Part shown: positions 31,759-41,640 of the stretch, in pieces
Position numbering within the stretch: the stretch's first letter is position 1
Layout of the letters: each line of letters starts with the position of its first letter
Source: Sphingomonas paeninsulae
GTDB lineage: Bacteria; Pseudomonadota; Alphaproteobacteria; Sphingomonadales; Sphingomonadaceae
NCBI RefSeq assembly: GCF_003660165.1
Contig: NZ_CP032827.1
Coordinates: 157,616 to 221,615, forward strand
Reading direction: 5' to 3'
Length of the DNA stretch: 64,000 nucleotides
Program-made: the position numbers and the translations under genes
Notes under the pieces: model-generated
Databases searched by the model: none
What the model was told of the DNA's origin: nothing
What the model saw: the letters and a program-made list of their open reading frames with translations, nothing else

Positions 31759-33891
31759 TTAGCCTGCGCCGTGCAGACCTTCCTCCACATAGGCGAGAAC
31801 GGTCGCCTCCTCTTCGGTGAACTTGGCGAGTACCTCGGCCTCGACGGTCTCGAAATTGTCATAGGTGACCGCAGGCAGCGAAGGTTCTGTATCGGTATCG
31901 ATGACAGGTCCGTTGCCATTTCCATCCTCGTCCTCATCCTCGTTGTCGACGACGGGTTCGCGGAAGGAATAATGGATCTGGCTGGAACCGGCCTTCTCGA
32001 TGCCACCGAATTTCATGGCGTCCGGAAGCCATGCGAGAGCGGCTTCGCGAACCTCGGCTTCGACGATCCCGCCGCCGCTGCACAGCGTTGCACACGCGGC
32101 TGCAAGTTCTGCCTTCTTGGCATCCTTGTAGCGACCGCGCAGCACGGGGCCACCGATGTCCTGAAGCGCGTCGAGAACCATGTCCTTTTTAACGCGACCG
32201 AAGAAGTTCTCGGCGTTGGGCCGCCACCACTGCGCCACCTCGATATTGCACAGGCGACCGAGATGGTCATGGAAGCCGTTTGCCCGGTAGCCGTCGGCGG
32301 CGTTGAGGGTTGCGCTGATCGCCTTTGCCGTAGCGTAGGCGATCCACGATCCGCGGGCGGACTCGTCGAGCGCGCGGAAGGCTTCGAACCGTTCGGTCAT
32401 CGTCGGATATCCGGCCCAACTGGTATCGAGACCCTGGCGCTGGTCCTCCAGTGCGTTCGACGCGGTGCTGCCTTCGTCGCGGAATTTGGGGATCGGCATG
32501 TCAGCCGGTCGCGCCGTGACCGAAATCCCGTACTGGATGTAAGCCGACGAGTAGACGATCTGGTCGGCCATCAGGAAGATCGACAGATCGAGTGCCAGGG
32601 CCGGATCGCTTGCAACGTGCGCCGCAAGGATCTGGGTGCGTTGGGTGGCCAGCTCGTCCATCAGTGCGACGCTGAGTTTTCCCGAGGTGTCAGGCTTGTC
32701 GTCTGCATCAGGCTGACCACCGACCGAGACCGTCTTGATCGGGCGTTCGCTGAACATGCGGGCATGCGTGCGAAGTTCACCATCCGGGCTGATGTAGAGG
32801 AAGGTGCCCAGCTGAGCGCGCGTCTCATCATCGGCAACGCGAAGGCTTGCGTCGATCTTTTCAAGCTCGGCCTCGTTCGCCTCGTAGAGCGCCTCGGCTT
32901 CCAGCGCCTCGGGGGATTCGGCTTCGAGTTCTTCCTCGAGCCGTTGGCCCAGGGCGTCGTTGGCATCGGTCAGTTCGAACACGCGCGCTTGCTCGGTCTC
33001 GGTCAGAGCGCGGGCAGGGGCGTGGTATTCGTGAAGGGCGCGTTCGACATCATAGGGAACGTGGGTGGCGACGATCGGCGTGACGAAGGCAAAACCCTTC
33101 TCGACGGCGAGTTCTGCGGCAGCGGTTTCGAGCTTGGTCGCCGCCAGCGCGTCGAGGATCTCGCCATCGGTCCAGCTGGCATCGGCGTCGGTGCCGAACA
33201 GGTCGCGCTCGATGCGACCGCCGGCTTCGAGATAGGCGGCTTCGCCCACGAACCGGGCCTTGGCATCGGTTGGCTTGACCGAGCCATTGAGAAGCGAGCG
33301 CCGCACGTTGTCGGGGTTGTTACCGTGATAGGCGTTGCCCATCTGCTCGAAGACGCGGGCTTGACGGTCGACATCGTTGACGACGGCATAAGCCTGCGCG
33401 ACGCCCAGCGTAATCGTGCCGCTGGCGAGCGCCTCGAAGACGACAGGCGCAAGTTCAGCGAGACGGACGCGCTGCTCGAAAAAGCGGGTGGTGACACCGA
33501 AACGCTTGGCGACATCTTCTGCGCTGGTGCCCTTGTCGATGAAGAATTTGAAAGCCGTGCACTCGTCGGCCGGATTCATCGGCACGCGGTGGAAGTTCTC
33601 CGAAAGACTGGCTTCGATCGACACGTCACTGTCCTCAAGCACCATCACGGGTACTTCATGATCGGCAGGCAGCGTGCCAGCCTTGATGAGGAGCTGAAGC
33701 GCGCGGAGGCGACGGCCACCGGCCTTGACGGTGAAGCTGCCGTTCTTCTTGAGAGGGGTGACGACGAGGTTCTGCAAAAGCCCCTGTGCTGCGATATTGG
33801 CGGCAAGGCTTTCGAGGTCTGTGTCGCGGTTGGTCTTGCGCACGTTGTCGTTCGAGAGCGAAAGGTTCTTGACCTTAACGGACTGAATCAT
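31759..33891 (-). CDS. Large ParB/Spo0J-family protein
   Basis: 710 residues. The N-terminal ParB nuclease-like domain is visible (SNDNVRKTNRDTDLESLAAN, LQNLVVTPLKKNGSFTVKAG, GRRLRALQLL) followed by a KorB-type helix-turn-helix (DVAKRFGVTTRFFEQRVRLA). The long C-terminal 450 residues are specific to plasmid-borne forms and acidic near the end. GGAGAAG five bases before the ATG at 33891 sets the start. It is not next to parA, so it is probably not the partition protein but a leading-region ParB-like nuclease or regulator. Confidence 0.9.
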   Translation of the reverse strand: MIQSVKVKNLSLSNDNVRKTNRDTDLESLAANIAAQGLLQNLVVTPLKKNGSFTVKAGGRRLRALQLLIKAGTLPADHEVPVMVLEDSDVSIEASLSENFHRVPMNPADECTAFKFFIDKGTSAEDVAKRFGVTTRFFEQRVRLAELAPVVFEALASGTITLGVAQAYAVVNDVDRQARVFEQMGNAYHGNNPDNVRRSLLNGSVKPTDAKARFVGEAAYLEAGGRIERDLFGTDADASWTDGEILDALAATKLETAAAELAVEKGFAFVTPIVATHVPYDVERALHEYHAPARALTETEQARVFELTDANDALGQRLEEELEAESPEALEAEALYEANEAELEKIDASLRVADDETRAQLGTFLYISPDGELRTHARMFSERPIKTVSVGGQPDADDKPDTSGKLSVALMDELATQRTQILAAHVASDPALALDLSIFLMADQIVYSSAYIQYGISVTARPADMPIPKFRDEGSTASNALEDQRQGLDTSWAGYPTMTERFEAFRALDESARGSWIAYATAKAISATLNAADGYRANGFHDHLGRLCNIEVAQWWRPNAENFFGRVKKDMVLDALQDIGGPVLRGRYKDAKKAELAAACATLCSGGGIVEAEVREAALAWLPDAMKFGGIEKAGSSQIHYSFREPVVDNEDEDEDGNGNGPVIDTDTEPSLPAVTYDNFETVEAEVLAKFTEEEATVLAYVEEGLHGAG

Positions 33892-34019
33892 TGGTCTTCT
33901 CCATGCTGAAATGTGGCGCGCCGTGTCCGACGGTCGCGGGAACCTGATCATCAAGCTCATTAATCCCAAAGGGAGCCTCCCCTCCCTTGCGGAGAGGAAA
34001 GAGAGTGCCCTGTCGTCTT

Positions 34020-37000
34020 TTATCCGGTGATGCGTTTGAGGGTTTCGGCCCCGCTGGCAGGGGGAATGAACAACCGGGTCTTGTGCTGAATGATCTCGGT
34101 AAAGCAGCCCAGAGCCTTCAGTTCGGACAGGCGGTTCGGTGCCCAGTCGAGCAATTCGAGACGCTGGTTGCCGCCGACCAGGCTGCGCTTCAGCCGGTAA
34201 GTGCCAATTGTCATCGTCTCGCCGGTCGCCAGAACGTGTTTGACGGTTTCAGCGCCGGAGACTTCAACATGGGCGTCGATGCCGAAAGCGCCAGCGAGTT
34301 TGCCGACGATCGGCGCGGGGACGAGACGGCCGAGGAACGACTGGCCGTCTTGCGTTGTCAGGCGCCAGACCTGAACCACGTTGTCAGGAAGGCTTCCCCA
34401 AACGGGCAGGAGTAACCCTGTCACAAGGTAGATCGTCTGGGTTTTGATCCTGGTCCGCATTTCGGCGACTTCGGCGTTCCAAAGGGTCGAAAACTCTTCC
34501 TCGTTCGCTTCCTCCCACATGGTTTCCATGAACAGGTCCTGCCGGAACCGCTCGGTGCGGGTAGGCCTGATAAGTTCGTAGCGGCGAACGGTCTGACCCT
34601 CGTCGTCGGTGAAGGAGAATGTCGCGGAGCAGAGCGCGGCTTTGCCCGACCGGCGATTGACCATCATCCGGTCGGTTTTGCTGACCATATCCATGATACG
34701 ATCGAGCGCGAGAGGCTTGTAGCGTTCCTCGGTTTCGAGGCGGAGGATCTCGGTTTCAGCGCCCGTCACCGAATCCCGCCGGATGACGGTGCGATCGAGG
34801 ATCGTGATGCGTTCAGCCGTGATGCTCTCGACACCGACGTCGAGCGTACCCGCTTCGCGCGCCGCATCGACGCGAGCCTCGATTAGCCCAAGATACTCGT
34901 CGAAGATGTCATTCTGCATCGCGATCCGCAAAGCGAGGATCCGATTGAGCCAGCGTTGGATGGGAGGCAGGTCTTCGACCATGCCGCCGCCTTCGCCTTC
35001 AAGTCTTAGGCCGGTGAGTTCGACAAAACGCGCCAGCGTGACCGAGGCGAGCTTGCCCTTCCACAGGAGGTTGAACCATGTGACAAGCGATTCCTTGGCA
35101 TAATCCGATTCCAGATTGTCGCGTGGATCGAACAAGCCCTGTCCGCCCGTCTGCCGCTGGCCGCGTGTCAGTGCGCCGAGACTGTCGAGGCGGCGGGCGA
35201 TGGTCGAGATGAACCGACGTTCGCCACGGCAATCGGTCGAAACCGGACGGAACAGCGGCGCGCAAGCCTGATGCGTTCGGTGGGTGCGGCCGAGCCCCTG
35301 GATGGCGGCATCAGCGCGCCAGCCCGGCTCGAGGAGATAATGGATACGACGCGACCGGTTCTCGGCCGCGAGGCTGGCGTGATAACTGCGGCCTGTGCCG
35401 CCTGCATCCGAGAAAATGAGGATGCGCTTGGAACCGCGCATGAAGGCGTCGGTCTCGGCCAGGTTGGAACGCGACGAACGACTTTCGACGCGTTGACGGC
35501 CGCTGCTGTCAACGATGATGCGCCGGCTGCGGCCTGTGACTTCTGCCACCATGTCGGTGCCGAAATGGCCGATGATATGGTCGAGCGCGGATCCGACGAC
35601 GGGAAGCGAACCGAGCTGCTCGAGCATGTCGTCGCGAAGCCGTTCGGCCTCGCGGCTGACGACCGGATTGCCGTCCTCGTCCATCATGGGTTCTGAGCGA
35701 ACCTTGCCGGTATCGTCGGTAAAGGTCTGCATCTGCCGGGTCGGGAAAGACGCCTTCAGATAATCCATGACAAATTCGCGGGGCGAAAGCTCGATGTCGA
35801 GGTTTGCTCGGTGCTCGGGGGAAAGCGTCGCCAGTGCCCGGTTGAGCATGGCTTCGGACGTCGAGACAAGCTGGACGACGACACAATCGCCACGCTCGAG
35901 ATCGGCCCGCATCGCGGGGATGAGCGAGGGCAGCTTCATCGAGATGAGCAACTGGCCGAAAAAGCGCTGCTTGGTGGACTCGAAGACCGAGATCGCGGCG
36001 GCCTTGGCCCCGCTGTTATAGGTATCGCCGGAAAAGGTGTCGGTGATCCGGGTCGCACCGAGCGCGGTCTGGAGGTTCTGGTGGATGATCGCCCAGCCAT
36101 CGGCATAGGCGTCGTACACGTCGATCTGTTCGGGCGTGAGGTTGTGCTGAAGGACGTCGTATTCGACGCCGGCAAAGCTTAAGGCCCGCGCGGCATAAAG
36201 ACCCTGTGTCTTCAGATCCCGGGCGATCAGTTCCATCGCAGCGATGCCGCCACGGCGGAGGCTGTCGACGAACTGACGGCGATCGGCAAACGCGGTGCCC
36301 GGTCCCCACAATTCGAGGCGGGTCGCATAAGCGAGGTTGTTGACGTCCGATGCGCCGGTTGCCGAGACGTAGAGGACGCGGGCGCGGGGCAGTAGGTTCT
36401 GCACGCGAACGCCGGCGATGCCCTGGTCCGAACCTGATTTCATGCCGAAGCGGCCCTCGCCACCGGCAACGCCTGCCATTTCATGCGCTTCGTCGAAAAC
36501 GATCACTCCGTCGAAGTCGACACCGAGATAATCGAGGATCTGTTGCAGACGCGTGCCCTTGTCGCCGCGGTTGCTGCGCAAAGTGGCGTAGGTGAGGAAC
36601 AGGATGCCCTCACCGGCACCGATCGGTGTCCCCAGCTTCCACTGGTTGAGATGCTGGATGTCGAGCGGCAGGCCGCCAACGGCCGCCCAGTCACGGCGCG
36701 CATCCTCGAGCAAGGTTTCGGTCTTGGAGATCCAGATGTGCTTGCGACTGCCCTTCAGCCAGCGATCGAGGATGATCGAGGCGACCTGTCGGCCCTTACC
36801 GGCGCCAGTACCGTCGGCGAGGAAATAGCCTGTGCGATAGGCACGTCCGTCTTCGGACGGCTCGAGCGAGACACCTTCTTCGGCCGGAAGGAAGCGGCCC
36901 GTCAGATCGCGGCTGAAGGCCGAACCTGCGTAGATCAAAGTTTCGAGCTGCGCGTCGGAGAGAACACGAGCGTCGACGATCGCGCGGGGAAGCGTCGGCA

Positions 37001-38231
37001 CATAGGTGGGGACGGGTGCCGCGATCGATCCCATTGCGATGGATTCAACGAGCGCGGTCGGATGCGGAGAGGCGCAGGCGATAGCGATCCGGCTCGGGCG
37101 GTACGGAAGATACACACCGCTTGCGGCGCCAACGGGGGCAGTCTCCGCAAGGACCGAATAGGCAATGTCGCGTGAGCCGGTCGCGATCGCCGGACCCTTC
37201 GACATTGGTTTGATGGGCGCGCGGACGGAGGCTGTCATGCCACCAAACAGCGAGGTCGAACCGACGCGGCGAAGCGGTGTCGGGAGCAAAGCGGGTGCCG
37301 GGGCGGTGAACGCCGTGATTGCGTCGAGCGCCTCGGAGAGGGTCGCGCAACGCTTGAGGTCCGCCTTGGCCGTGCTACCCTTGTGAAGGACGAGGATCTT
37401 CACAGGCTGGCTGGTGCCGTGTTTGGCATAAGCGTTTGCCGGAAGTTCGAGATAGAGCGCAAGCCCATAGCCTGCGGTCGCGGTCTTCCAGGCTTGCGAC
37501 GTCGTGTCGATCCGGTCTGGCAGGATCGCGACGCAGCGGCCCCCGGTTGCGAGAACCAGAAGCGCGGCGCGAAGGTGACGGAAGCCCGCGAGAGAATCCA
37601 CGCCACGTCCCAGACTGCGCGAGAACGGAGGATTGATGAGAACGACGCTCGGGGCGTCCTCATGGAGGTAGAAGTCCGCGATCAGCTCGGCATCTCGCCG
37701 GCTGACGTGGACGTCGGGGAATGCAGCTTGCAGCATGTCGGCGCGGGACGCATCGAGTTCGTTCAGAACGAGCTTTGCGCCGGTGCGCGCGGCGAACACG
37801 GCAAGAAGGCCGGTGCCGGCCGATGGTTCGAGTACCACGTCGCTTGGACCGATATTGGCGGCAAGCGCGGTGAGATAGGCGATAGGCGCGGGGGTGGAGA
37901 ATTGCTGAAGTTCGATCTGCTGCTCGCTGCGAACGGTGTGCGTCGGGAGCGAAGCGGTCAGCGCGGAGAGGGCGGTGAGGCGAGCGGCGGGCGTCGCGCC
38001 CAGTTCGGCTTTACGCAGGAACATGACTTCGGCCAGTTCGAGGACGTCGTAAGCATCGCGCAAAGACCAGCGGCCTTCAGCCGAGGTCGAGCCGTATGCG
38101 GTTTCCATCGCCCAGAGCAGGTTGGCGCGGTTGATCGCGCCGTGACTGGTAAGGACCCTGCAGACTCCAATGGCTGCGGTGATTGAGGGTTCGATAAAAT
38201 CGAGTTCGAGTGCTGCTGTCGAAGTGCGCAT
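34020..38231 (-). CDS. DNA methyltransferase-helicase fusion (strawberry-notch/DarB-like)
   Basis: 1,403 residues. N-terminal N6-adenine-type methyltransferase: VLEPSAGTGLLAVFAARTG near residue 140 and the catalytic NPPFSRS near 200. Then a strawberry-notch-type SF2 helicase with Walker A GTGAGKGRQVASIIL near 475, DEAHEMAG near 580 and, further on, LIFSDAGGTGRSYHASLAAE and GLGRTHRT. The same domain pairing occurs in phage P1 DarB, which guards incoming DNA from type I restriction. Its position beside ardC supports an anti-restriction role. Its leader resembles that of the 28452 gene. Confidence 0.93.
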   Translation of the reverse strand: MRTSTAALELDFIEPSITAAIGVCRVLTSHGAINRANLLWAMETAYGSTSAEGRWSLRDAYDVLELAEVMFLRKAELGATPAARLTALSALTASLPTHTVRSEQQIELQQFSTPAPIAYLTALAANIGPSDVVLEPSAGTGLLAVFAARTGAKLVLNELDASRADMLQAAFPDVHVSRRDAELIADFYLHEDAPSVVLINPPFSRSLGRGVDSLAGFRHLRAALLVLATGGRCVAILPDRIDTTSQAWKTATAGYGLALYLELPANAYAKHGTSQPVKILVLHKGSTAKADLKRCATLSEALDAITAFTAPAPALLPTPLRRVGSTSLFGGMTASVRAPIKPMSKGPAIATGSRDIAYSVLAETAPVGAASGVYLPYRPSRIAIACASPHPTALVESIAMGSIAAPVPTYVPTLPRAIVDARVLSDAQLETLIYAGSAFSRDLTGRFLPAEEGVSLEPSEDGRAYRTGYFLADGTGAGKGRQVASIILDRWLKGSRKHIWISKTETLLEDARRDWAAVGGLPLDIQHLNQWKLGTPIGAGEGILFLTYATLRSNRGDKGTRLQQILDYLGVDFDGVIVFDEAHEMAGVAGGEGRFGMKSGSDQGIAGVRVQNLLPRARVLYVSATGASDVNNLAYATRLELWGPGTAFADRRQFVDSLRRGGIAAMELIARDLKTQGLYAARALSFAGVEYDVLQHNLTPEQIDVYDAYADGWAIIHQNLQTALGATRITDTFSGDTYNSGAKAAAISVFESTKQRFFGQLLISMKLPSLIPAMRADLERGDCVVVQLVSTSEAMLNRALATLSPEHRANLDIELSPREFVMDYLKASFPTRQMQTFTDDTGKVRSEPMMDEDGNPVVSREAERLRDDMLEQLGSLPVVGSALDHIIGHFGTDMVAEVTGRSRRIIVDSSGRQRVESRSSRSNLAETDAFMRGSKRILIFSDAGGTGRSYHASLAAENRSRRIHYLLEPGWRADAAIQGLGRTHRTHQACAPLFRPVSTDCRGERRFISTIARRLDSLGALTRGQRQTGGQGLFDPRDNLESDYAKESLVTWFNLLWKGKLASVTLARFVELTGLRLEGEGGGMVEDLPPIQRWLNRILALRIAMQNDIFDEYLGLIEARVDAAREAGTLDVGVESITAERITILDRTVIRRDSVTGAETEILRLETEERYKPLALDRIMDMVSKTDRMMVNRRSGKAALCSATFSFTDDEGQTVRRYELIRPTRTERFRQDLFMETMWEEANEEEFSTLWNAEVAEMRTRIKTQTIYLVTGLLLPVWGSLPDNVVQVWRLTTQDGQSFLGRLVPAPIVGKLAGAFGIDAHVEVSGAETVKHVLATGETMTIGTYRLKRSLVGGNQRLELLDWAPNRLSELKALGCFTEIIQHKTRLFIPPASGAETLKRITG

Positions 38232-38724
38232 GTGGGCTTGCCTGTCTGTCTGTCCGACGCAAGTGTCGCGTCAAACTGCCGAAGGCATCCTCTCCTCACT
38301 CCGGGGTAAGTGCTGGATCTGTTGCATGACTCTAATTCATGCTCGTGATCGACCTGTTGATCCGGTGATATTTCGTATGACTTTTCTCAGTCAATTTCAG
38401 TCGCCATTTCGCCGTGCAGCGAATTGGCGTGGTGGGGTGCGCGACTTTCAAAGGTTTAAGTGACCGCAGCAGACCGTTTTCAGTCCAAGGGCGAAATACG
38501 ATATATTTTTAGCCAGGAGGCCAGATACTCGCCGGTAGTTCTCTTTCAGATATCAGTCAGAATATCCTAATTCTTCAAGATTTTCTTTAAATCAATCACC
38601 GACATACCTGTATGTTTCGAGAGCAACTAAAACTGGACTGTCAAACACTGTTCGACATGAAATCGCTTGGAACGACAGTTAACTAGTACAAAAACCGACG
38701 CTCGCAGCATCCAAAACGCAAATA
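38232..38724. other. Intergenic region between helicase and repA
   Basis: The first 100 bases are the helicase gene's leader (family 3 block at 38270-38312). The rest, about 38320-38720, is unusually AT-rich for this molecule, with no convincing gene; it ends just past the repA stop. It may be part of the origin region or the repA 3' end. Confidence 0.45.
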
Positions 38725-39624
38725 CTATGCGACCATTGCCACCTGGTTAGTTGGTAAGCGGGCCTTTGGACGCATCACCACGACCGTTTCGGGCTTACCT
38801 ACTTTCCGCCCCAGCTTATCACGCGCAGGAACTTCGGGAACGACTTCGCGAACCTCGATAGAATAGGTCGGCATCTTATTGTCAGCTGCGATTTTTTTGA
38901 GCTGGCTCTTCAAAGTCCGAAGGGGCGAGGTCGAGCCGATTTTCGCGCCTAGCATTTCCAAAGGCATTTCATACTCTTCGTCGCGACAATAGCAGTGGGC
39001 TAACTCGTAGAGACGCCGCTCGATCGAGCCGAGACGGAAATAATCGTTATGATAGTCGTAAATACGGTTATCACGCGAAACGGCGCGGACGAGCCAGTCG
39101 CAGAGCTGCACGCGAACCGGCATAAGTTGGTCAACGCCGCTAGCGGTTTCGCGCGTGGTCGCTTGCGCTTCAGCGAACCAGGAAAAGAACCCCTTCGTAC
39201 CGACAGTGCCGGTTTTGATGTTGGTGCGGATTTGTGTACCCTGAAGCCGCCCGAGTGCTTCGATAAAACGATCATAGTCACGGCTCGACGGGCGACTAAC
39301 GCCGGTAGCCCGGAAAAAGTCGTGCGCATTGAATGTGAAGACGTTCTGTACGTCGCCCGTGCGGCCAATTTGCTGGACCATCAGCGAAAGGACGTAGATC
39401 AGGACCTCTTTATCCCACATCGTCGCAATACCGCTTGAACTTGGCTTTATCTCGATTTTGACCCCGTCCATTTCGTAGGTCATCGCCTCCATCTGAGGTC
39501 GTTTCGCTAAAGAAAACAGCGGAAAATCCATGATACTTTGTTCGCCGCGGACTTTGCCGTGGAGCGGACTGTCCAGATAGTCGAACAGCTTCCCTTGGGT
39601 AAGAGCGACTTCCCGCGAATCCAT
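38725..39624 (-). CDS. repA: RepA-type replication initiator
   Basis: 299 residues of the plasmid replication initiator RPA type: DFPLFSLAKRPQMEAMTYEM, IEIKPSSSGIATMWDKEVLI YVLSLM, FFRATGVSRPSSRDYDRFIE, YFRLGSIERRLYELAHCYCR. These are the paired winged-helix hallmarks (WDKD(E)VLIY motif). GGAGGGAGC before the ATG at 39624 gives the start; the frame to 39801 crosses iteron DNA. Two oppositely oriented iterons lie 78 and 177 bases upstream and probably mediate autoregulation. Confidence 0.93.
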   Translation of the reverse strand: MDSREVALTQGKLFDYLDSPLHGKVRGEQSIMDFPLFSLAKRPQMEAMTYEMDGVKIEIKPSSSGIATMWDKEVLIYVLSLMVQQIGRTGDVQNVFTFNAHDFFRATGVSRPSSRDYDRFIEALGRLQGTQIRTNIKTGTVGTKGFFSWFAEAQATTRETASGVDQLMPVRVQLCDWLVRAVSRDNRIYDYHNDYFRLGSIERRLYELAHCYCRDEEYEMPLEMLGAKIGSTSPLRTLKSQLKKIAADNKMPTYSIEVREVVPEVPARDKLGRKVGKPETVVVMRPKARLPTNQVAMVA

Positions 39625-39702
39625 TGTCAGGCTCCCTCCGGCATGTACGATTAGAGGGGTTATACCCGGTTGTGAGAAAATCTGCAGTCGGATTAGTGAC
39701 CG

Positions 39703-39816
39703 CGTTATCGATAGCACGAGGATTCGGAGCGATTTACCCGGCAAATTGGAGCAGGGTGCCAATTCGGGCCTATGAACACCGCAAATTTCTCCCAATGGCA
39801 CGTGCTATCGATAACG
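39703..39816. promoter_or_regulatory. Two inverted iterons upstream of repA
   Basis: CGTTATCGATAGCAC (39703-39717) and GTGCTATCGATAACG (39802-39816) are the same 15-mer in opposite orientation, identical to the origin iterons at 41.5 kb. This is the usual initiator-autorepression arrangement. Confidence 0.85.
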
Positions 39817-39871
39817 GCGTGAGACGCGATCATCGCTATGGCGTCTAAACCACTGTAAAGATACGGTTCGA

Positions 39872-41206
39872 TCATCGTTGCGACACTCCCCGGTTAACGA
39901 GGCGTGACATCAGGCTCCCGATAGGCGTCGCGTCCGTCCCATCGGACATCCCGCGCATGGCTATAACGTGGCTGGTGTCTTTCAGACCGTGAAGCGTTCG
40001 ACCAAGATTGAGCTCGCCCTTTCCGGCTTTGCTGCTCATACCCCGCAGATAGGCCCCCGGGCGCTGGACCTCGCCGCGCCGATATTTTTGGATTGTGGCA
40101 ATGACCGACGCGGCCGCCCCGTTCGGACCCATAACGCGGCAAGCTTCCTCGAAGGCGTGGTTGCTGATCCCAGACTGGCTGGCAAGACGTTCTGCGGTGG
40201 CGACCATTTCGCCCCACGAGCCGTCGCGGAAGAGAAGACCCGTGCACAGCTCTGGAGCAATTGCCATGATAAAGCTGGGATCGACACCGTGTTTCTTCAG
40301 GTCCTCGTCGATCGGCGTCTTGGACTGGCAGGGAAGGGCGTCCTCATTTCTACTACTGTTTTTCGCTGAGCCACTACTTATAACTGCTTTAGCAGATTGG
40401 AGTTGCTTTGTAGTTGTAGAGTGAGTGGCCTCAGCATCATCCCAGCATGAACTATGACTATCACTGAAAGAAGCTGTTTCAGAGATAATCCTGGCTGCGA
40501 CGGCTTCGGCGAGGCAAGAGGCTCGGGCCTCGATTTGCTCAACGCACGCCGTCAACAGGACCGTGTCGCGGACCTGTCGCATCTGCTCGGTTGCCATTAA
40601 CGCGAGTGCGACGTCATCATCTGCCTTGAGATAATGAAGATCCGTGTCAAAGGCCGTCTGAGCTAGTGCCCTTATTCTCCTGCGGGCTGCGGCAAGTCGT
40701 TTTCGCAGAACCGTCAGTGCGTCGTCCTCCGCGGCGCCTTTCGCGGCGCAAGCAACGAACTCCTGGAGCCTCGTCCCGACCGGGGCGAGGACGATGCCAT
40801 ACCCCCATGCTATGAACCCGTCCGCACCGCGGCGTCCGCCTCGATGTCCGTTCGGGCTGTCGATAAAGCCAATAAGGCCAAACGCCTGTGCCTGTTTGAG
40901 CAGCTTTTGGACCTGCCGGACGGTAACGCCAAGCTTCTGCGCGAGGAGGTCGTTTGACGGCCAAACAACTGGTAACCTCCCACCCTGCCAGTCTTGCGGC
41001 TTTGTCCAAGCAAATAGTAGATCGATCGTTGACACCACCCGCAATGGAACGCCCATATACGGTGCCGCACGCTTGAGCGCCGCCAGCGCATTTGAGGGAG
41101 TCAGGCCGGTTTCCAGCCCCCGAAACTCTTCAACGAGCTTGGTCGCCTTGGCAGCATGCTCGTCGAAACGGCGCAATCCCCTTCCAGGGCTTTGGGCAAA
41201 AGCCAT
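39872..41206 (-). CDS. repC: RepC-family (RP-C) replication protein
   Basis: 444 residues with the RP-C domain: NALAALKRAAPYMGVPLRVV, STIDLLFAWTKPQDWQGGRL, VVWPSNDLLAQKLGVTVRQV, QAFGLIGFIDSPNGHRGGRR. The DSPNG(K/H)R motif is diagnostic of RepC of alphaproteobacterial plasmids. The middle contains several cysteines, and the C-terminal part resembles helper domains of the family. It is upstream of repA on the same strand and downstream of the iterons, without the usual repAB partition genes in front. Confidence 0.92.
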   Translation of the reverse strand: MAFAQSPGRGLRRFDEHAAKATKLVEEFRGLETGLTPSNALAALKRAAPYMGVPLRVVSTIDLLFAWTKPQDWQGGRLPVVWPSNDLLAQKLGVTVRQVQKLLKQAQAFGLIGFIDSPNGHRGGRRGADGFIAWGYGIVLAPVGTRLQEFVACAAKGAAEDDALTVLRKRLAAARRRIRALAQTAFDTDLHYLKADDDVALALMATEQMRQVRDTVLLTACVEQIEARASCLAEAVAARIISETASFSDSHSSCWDDAEATHSTTTKQLQSAKAVISSGSAKNSSRNEDALPCQSKTPIDEDLKKHGVDPSFIMAIAPELCTGLLFRDGSWGEMVATAERLASQSGISNHAFEEACRVMGPNGAAASVIATIQKYRRGEVQRPGAYLRGMSSKAGKGELNLGRTLHGLKDTSHVIAMRGMSDGTDATPIGSLMSRLVNRGVSQR

Positions 41207-41340
41207 CGTTCGGTTCTCCCTTAGCGGAAGCCCGTGCGGACAAGCGACACCGTGGCGCCAGAGATGGCGCTTTGGGGTAGCTAAATGGTGAGAAGCCAGC
41301 TAGGTGAGGGGTCTCACATCCGCCCTAACCGGCGTCTCGA

Positions 41341-41367
41341 AAAGCCCGGCCTTGCGCCGGGTTTTTC
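41341..41367 (+). terminator. Bidirectional rho-independent terminator
   Basis: AAAA-GCCCGGC-cttgc-GCCGGG-TTTTT. T runs on either strand allow termination both ways. It separates repC from the iteron array. Confidence 0.8.
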
Positions 41368-41496
41368 ATGTCCGCACAGAACCCCCTTTTGATCTTTGTG
41401 ACGCGCGCCCGATTGGACGGCGGCAATCCAGCCTTGAGCCAGTTCACAGCATCGTATGTTAAGGAACGCTCGGCTGCCGGTCGCGCGCCGCGAGTC

Positions 41497-41640
41497 GTGC
41501 TATCGATAACGCAAGCGGAGAAAATCACGTGCTATCGGTAACGACGCGCCGATCTCACTCGTGCTATCGATAACGTGGTAGCGTCCGCGACTCGTGCTAT
41601 CGATAACGCCGCCCCTGCGCTGCTCGTGCTTTCGGTAACG
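41497..41640. other. Origin of replication iterons (five copies)
   Basis: GTGCTATCGATAACG occurs at 41497, 41561 and 41594, with GTGCTATCGGTAACG at 41529 and GTGCTTTCGGTAACG at 41626. Spacing is 32, 32, 33 and 32 bases (about three helical turns), all on the same strand. This is a textbook iteron oriV for the RepA initiator. The flanking DNA from 41641 to 41831 is AT-richer and may hold the melting region. Confidence 0.93.

Noticed and set aside
31771..33909. 712-codon plus-strand frame
   Set aside because: It is the mirror of the ParB-like gene; high GC at third positions opens the opposite strand. The ParB nuclease and HTH motifs are on the minus strand.
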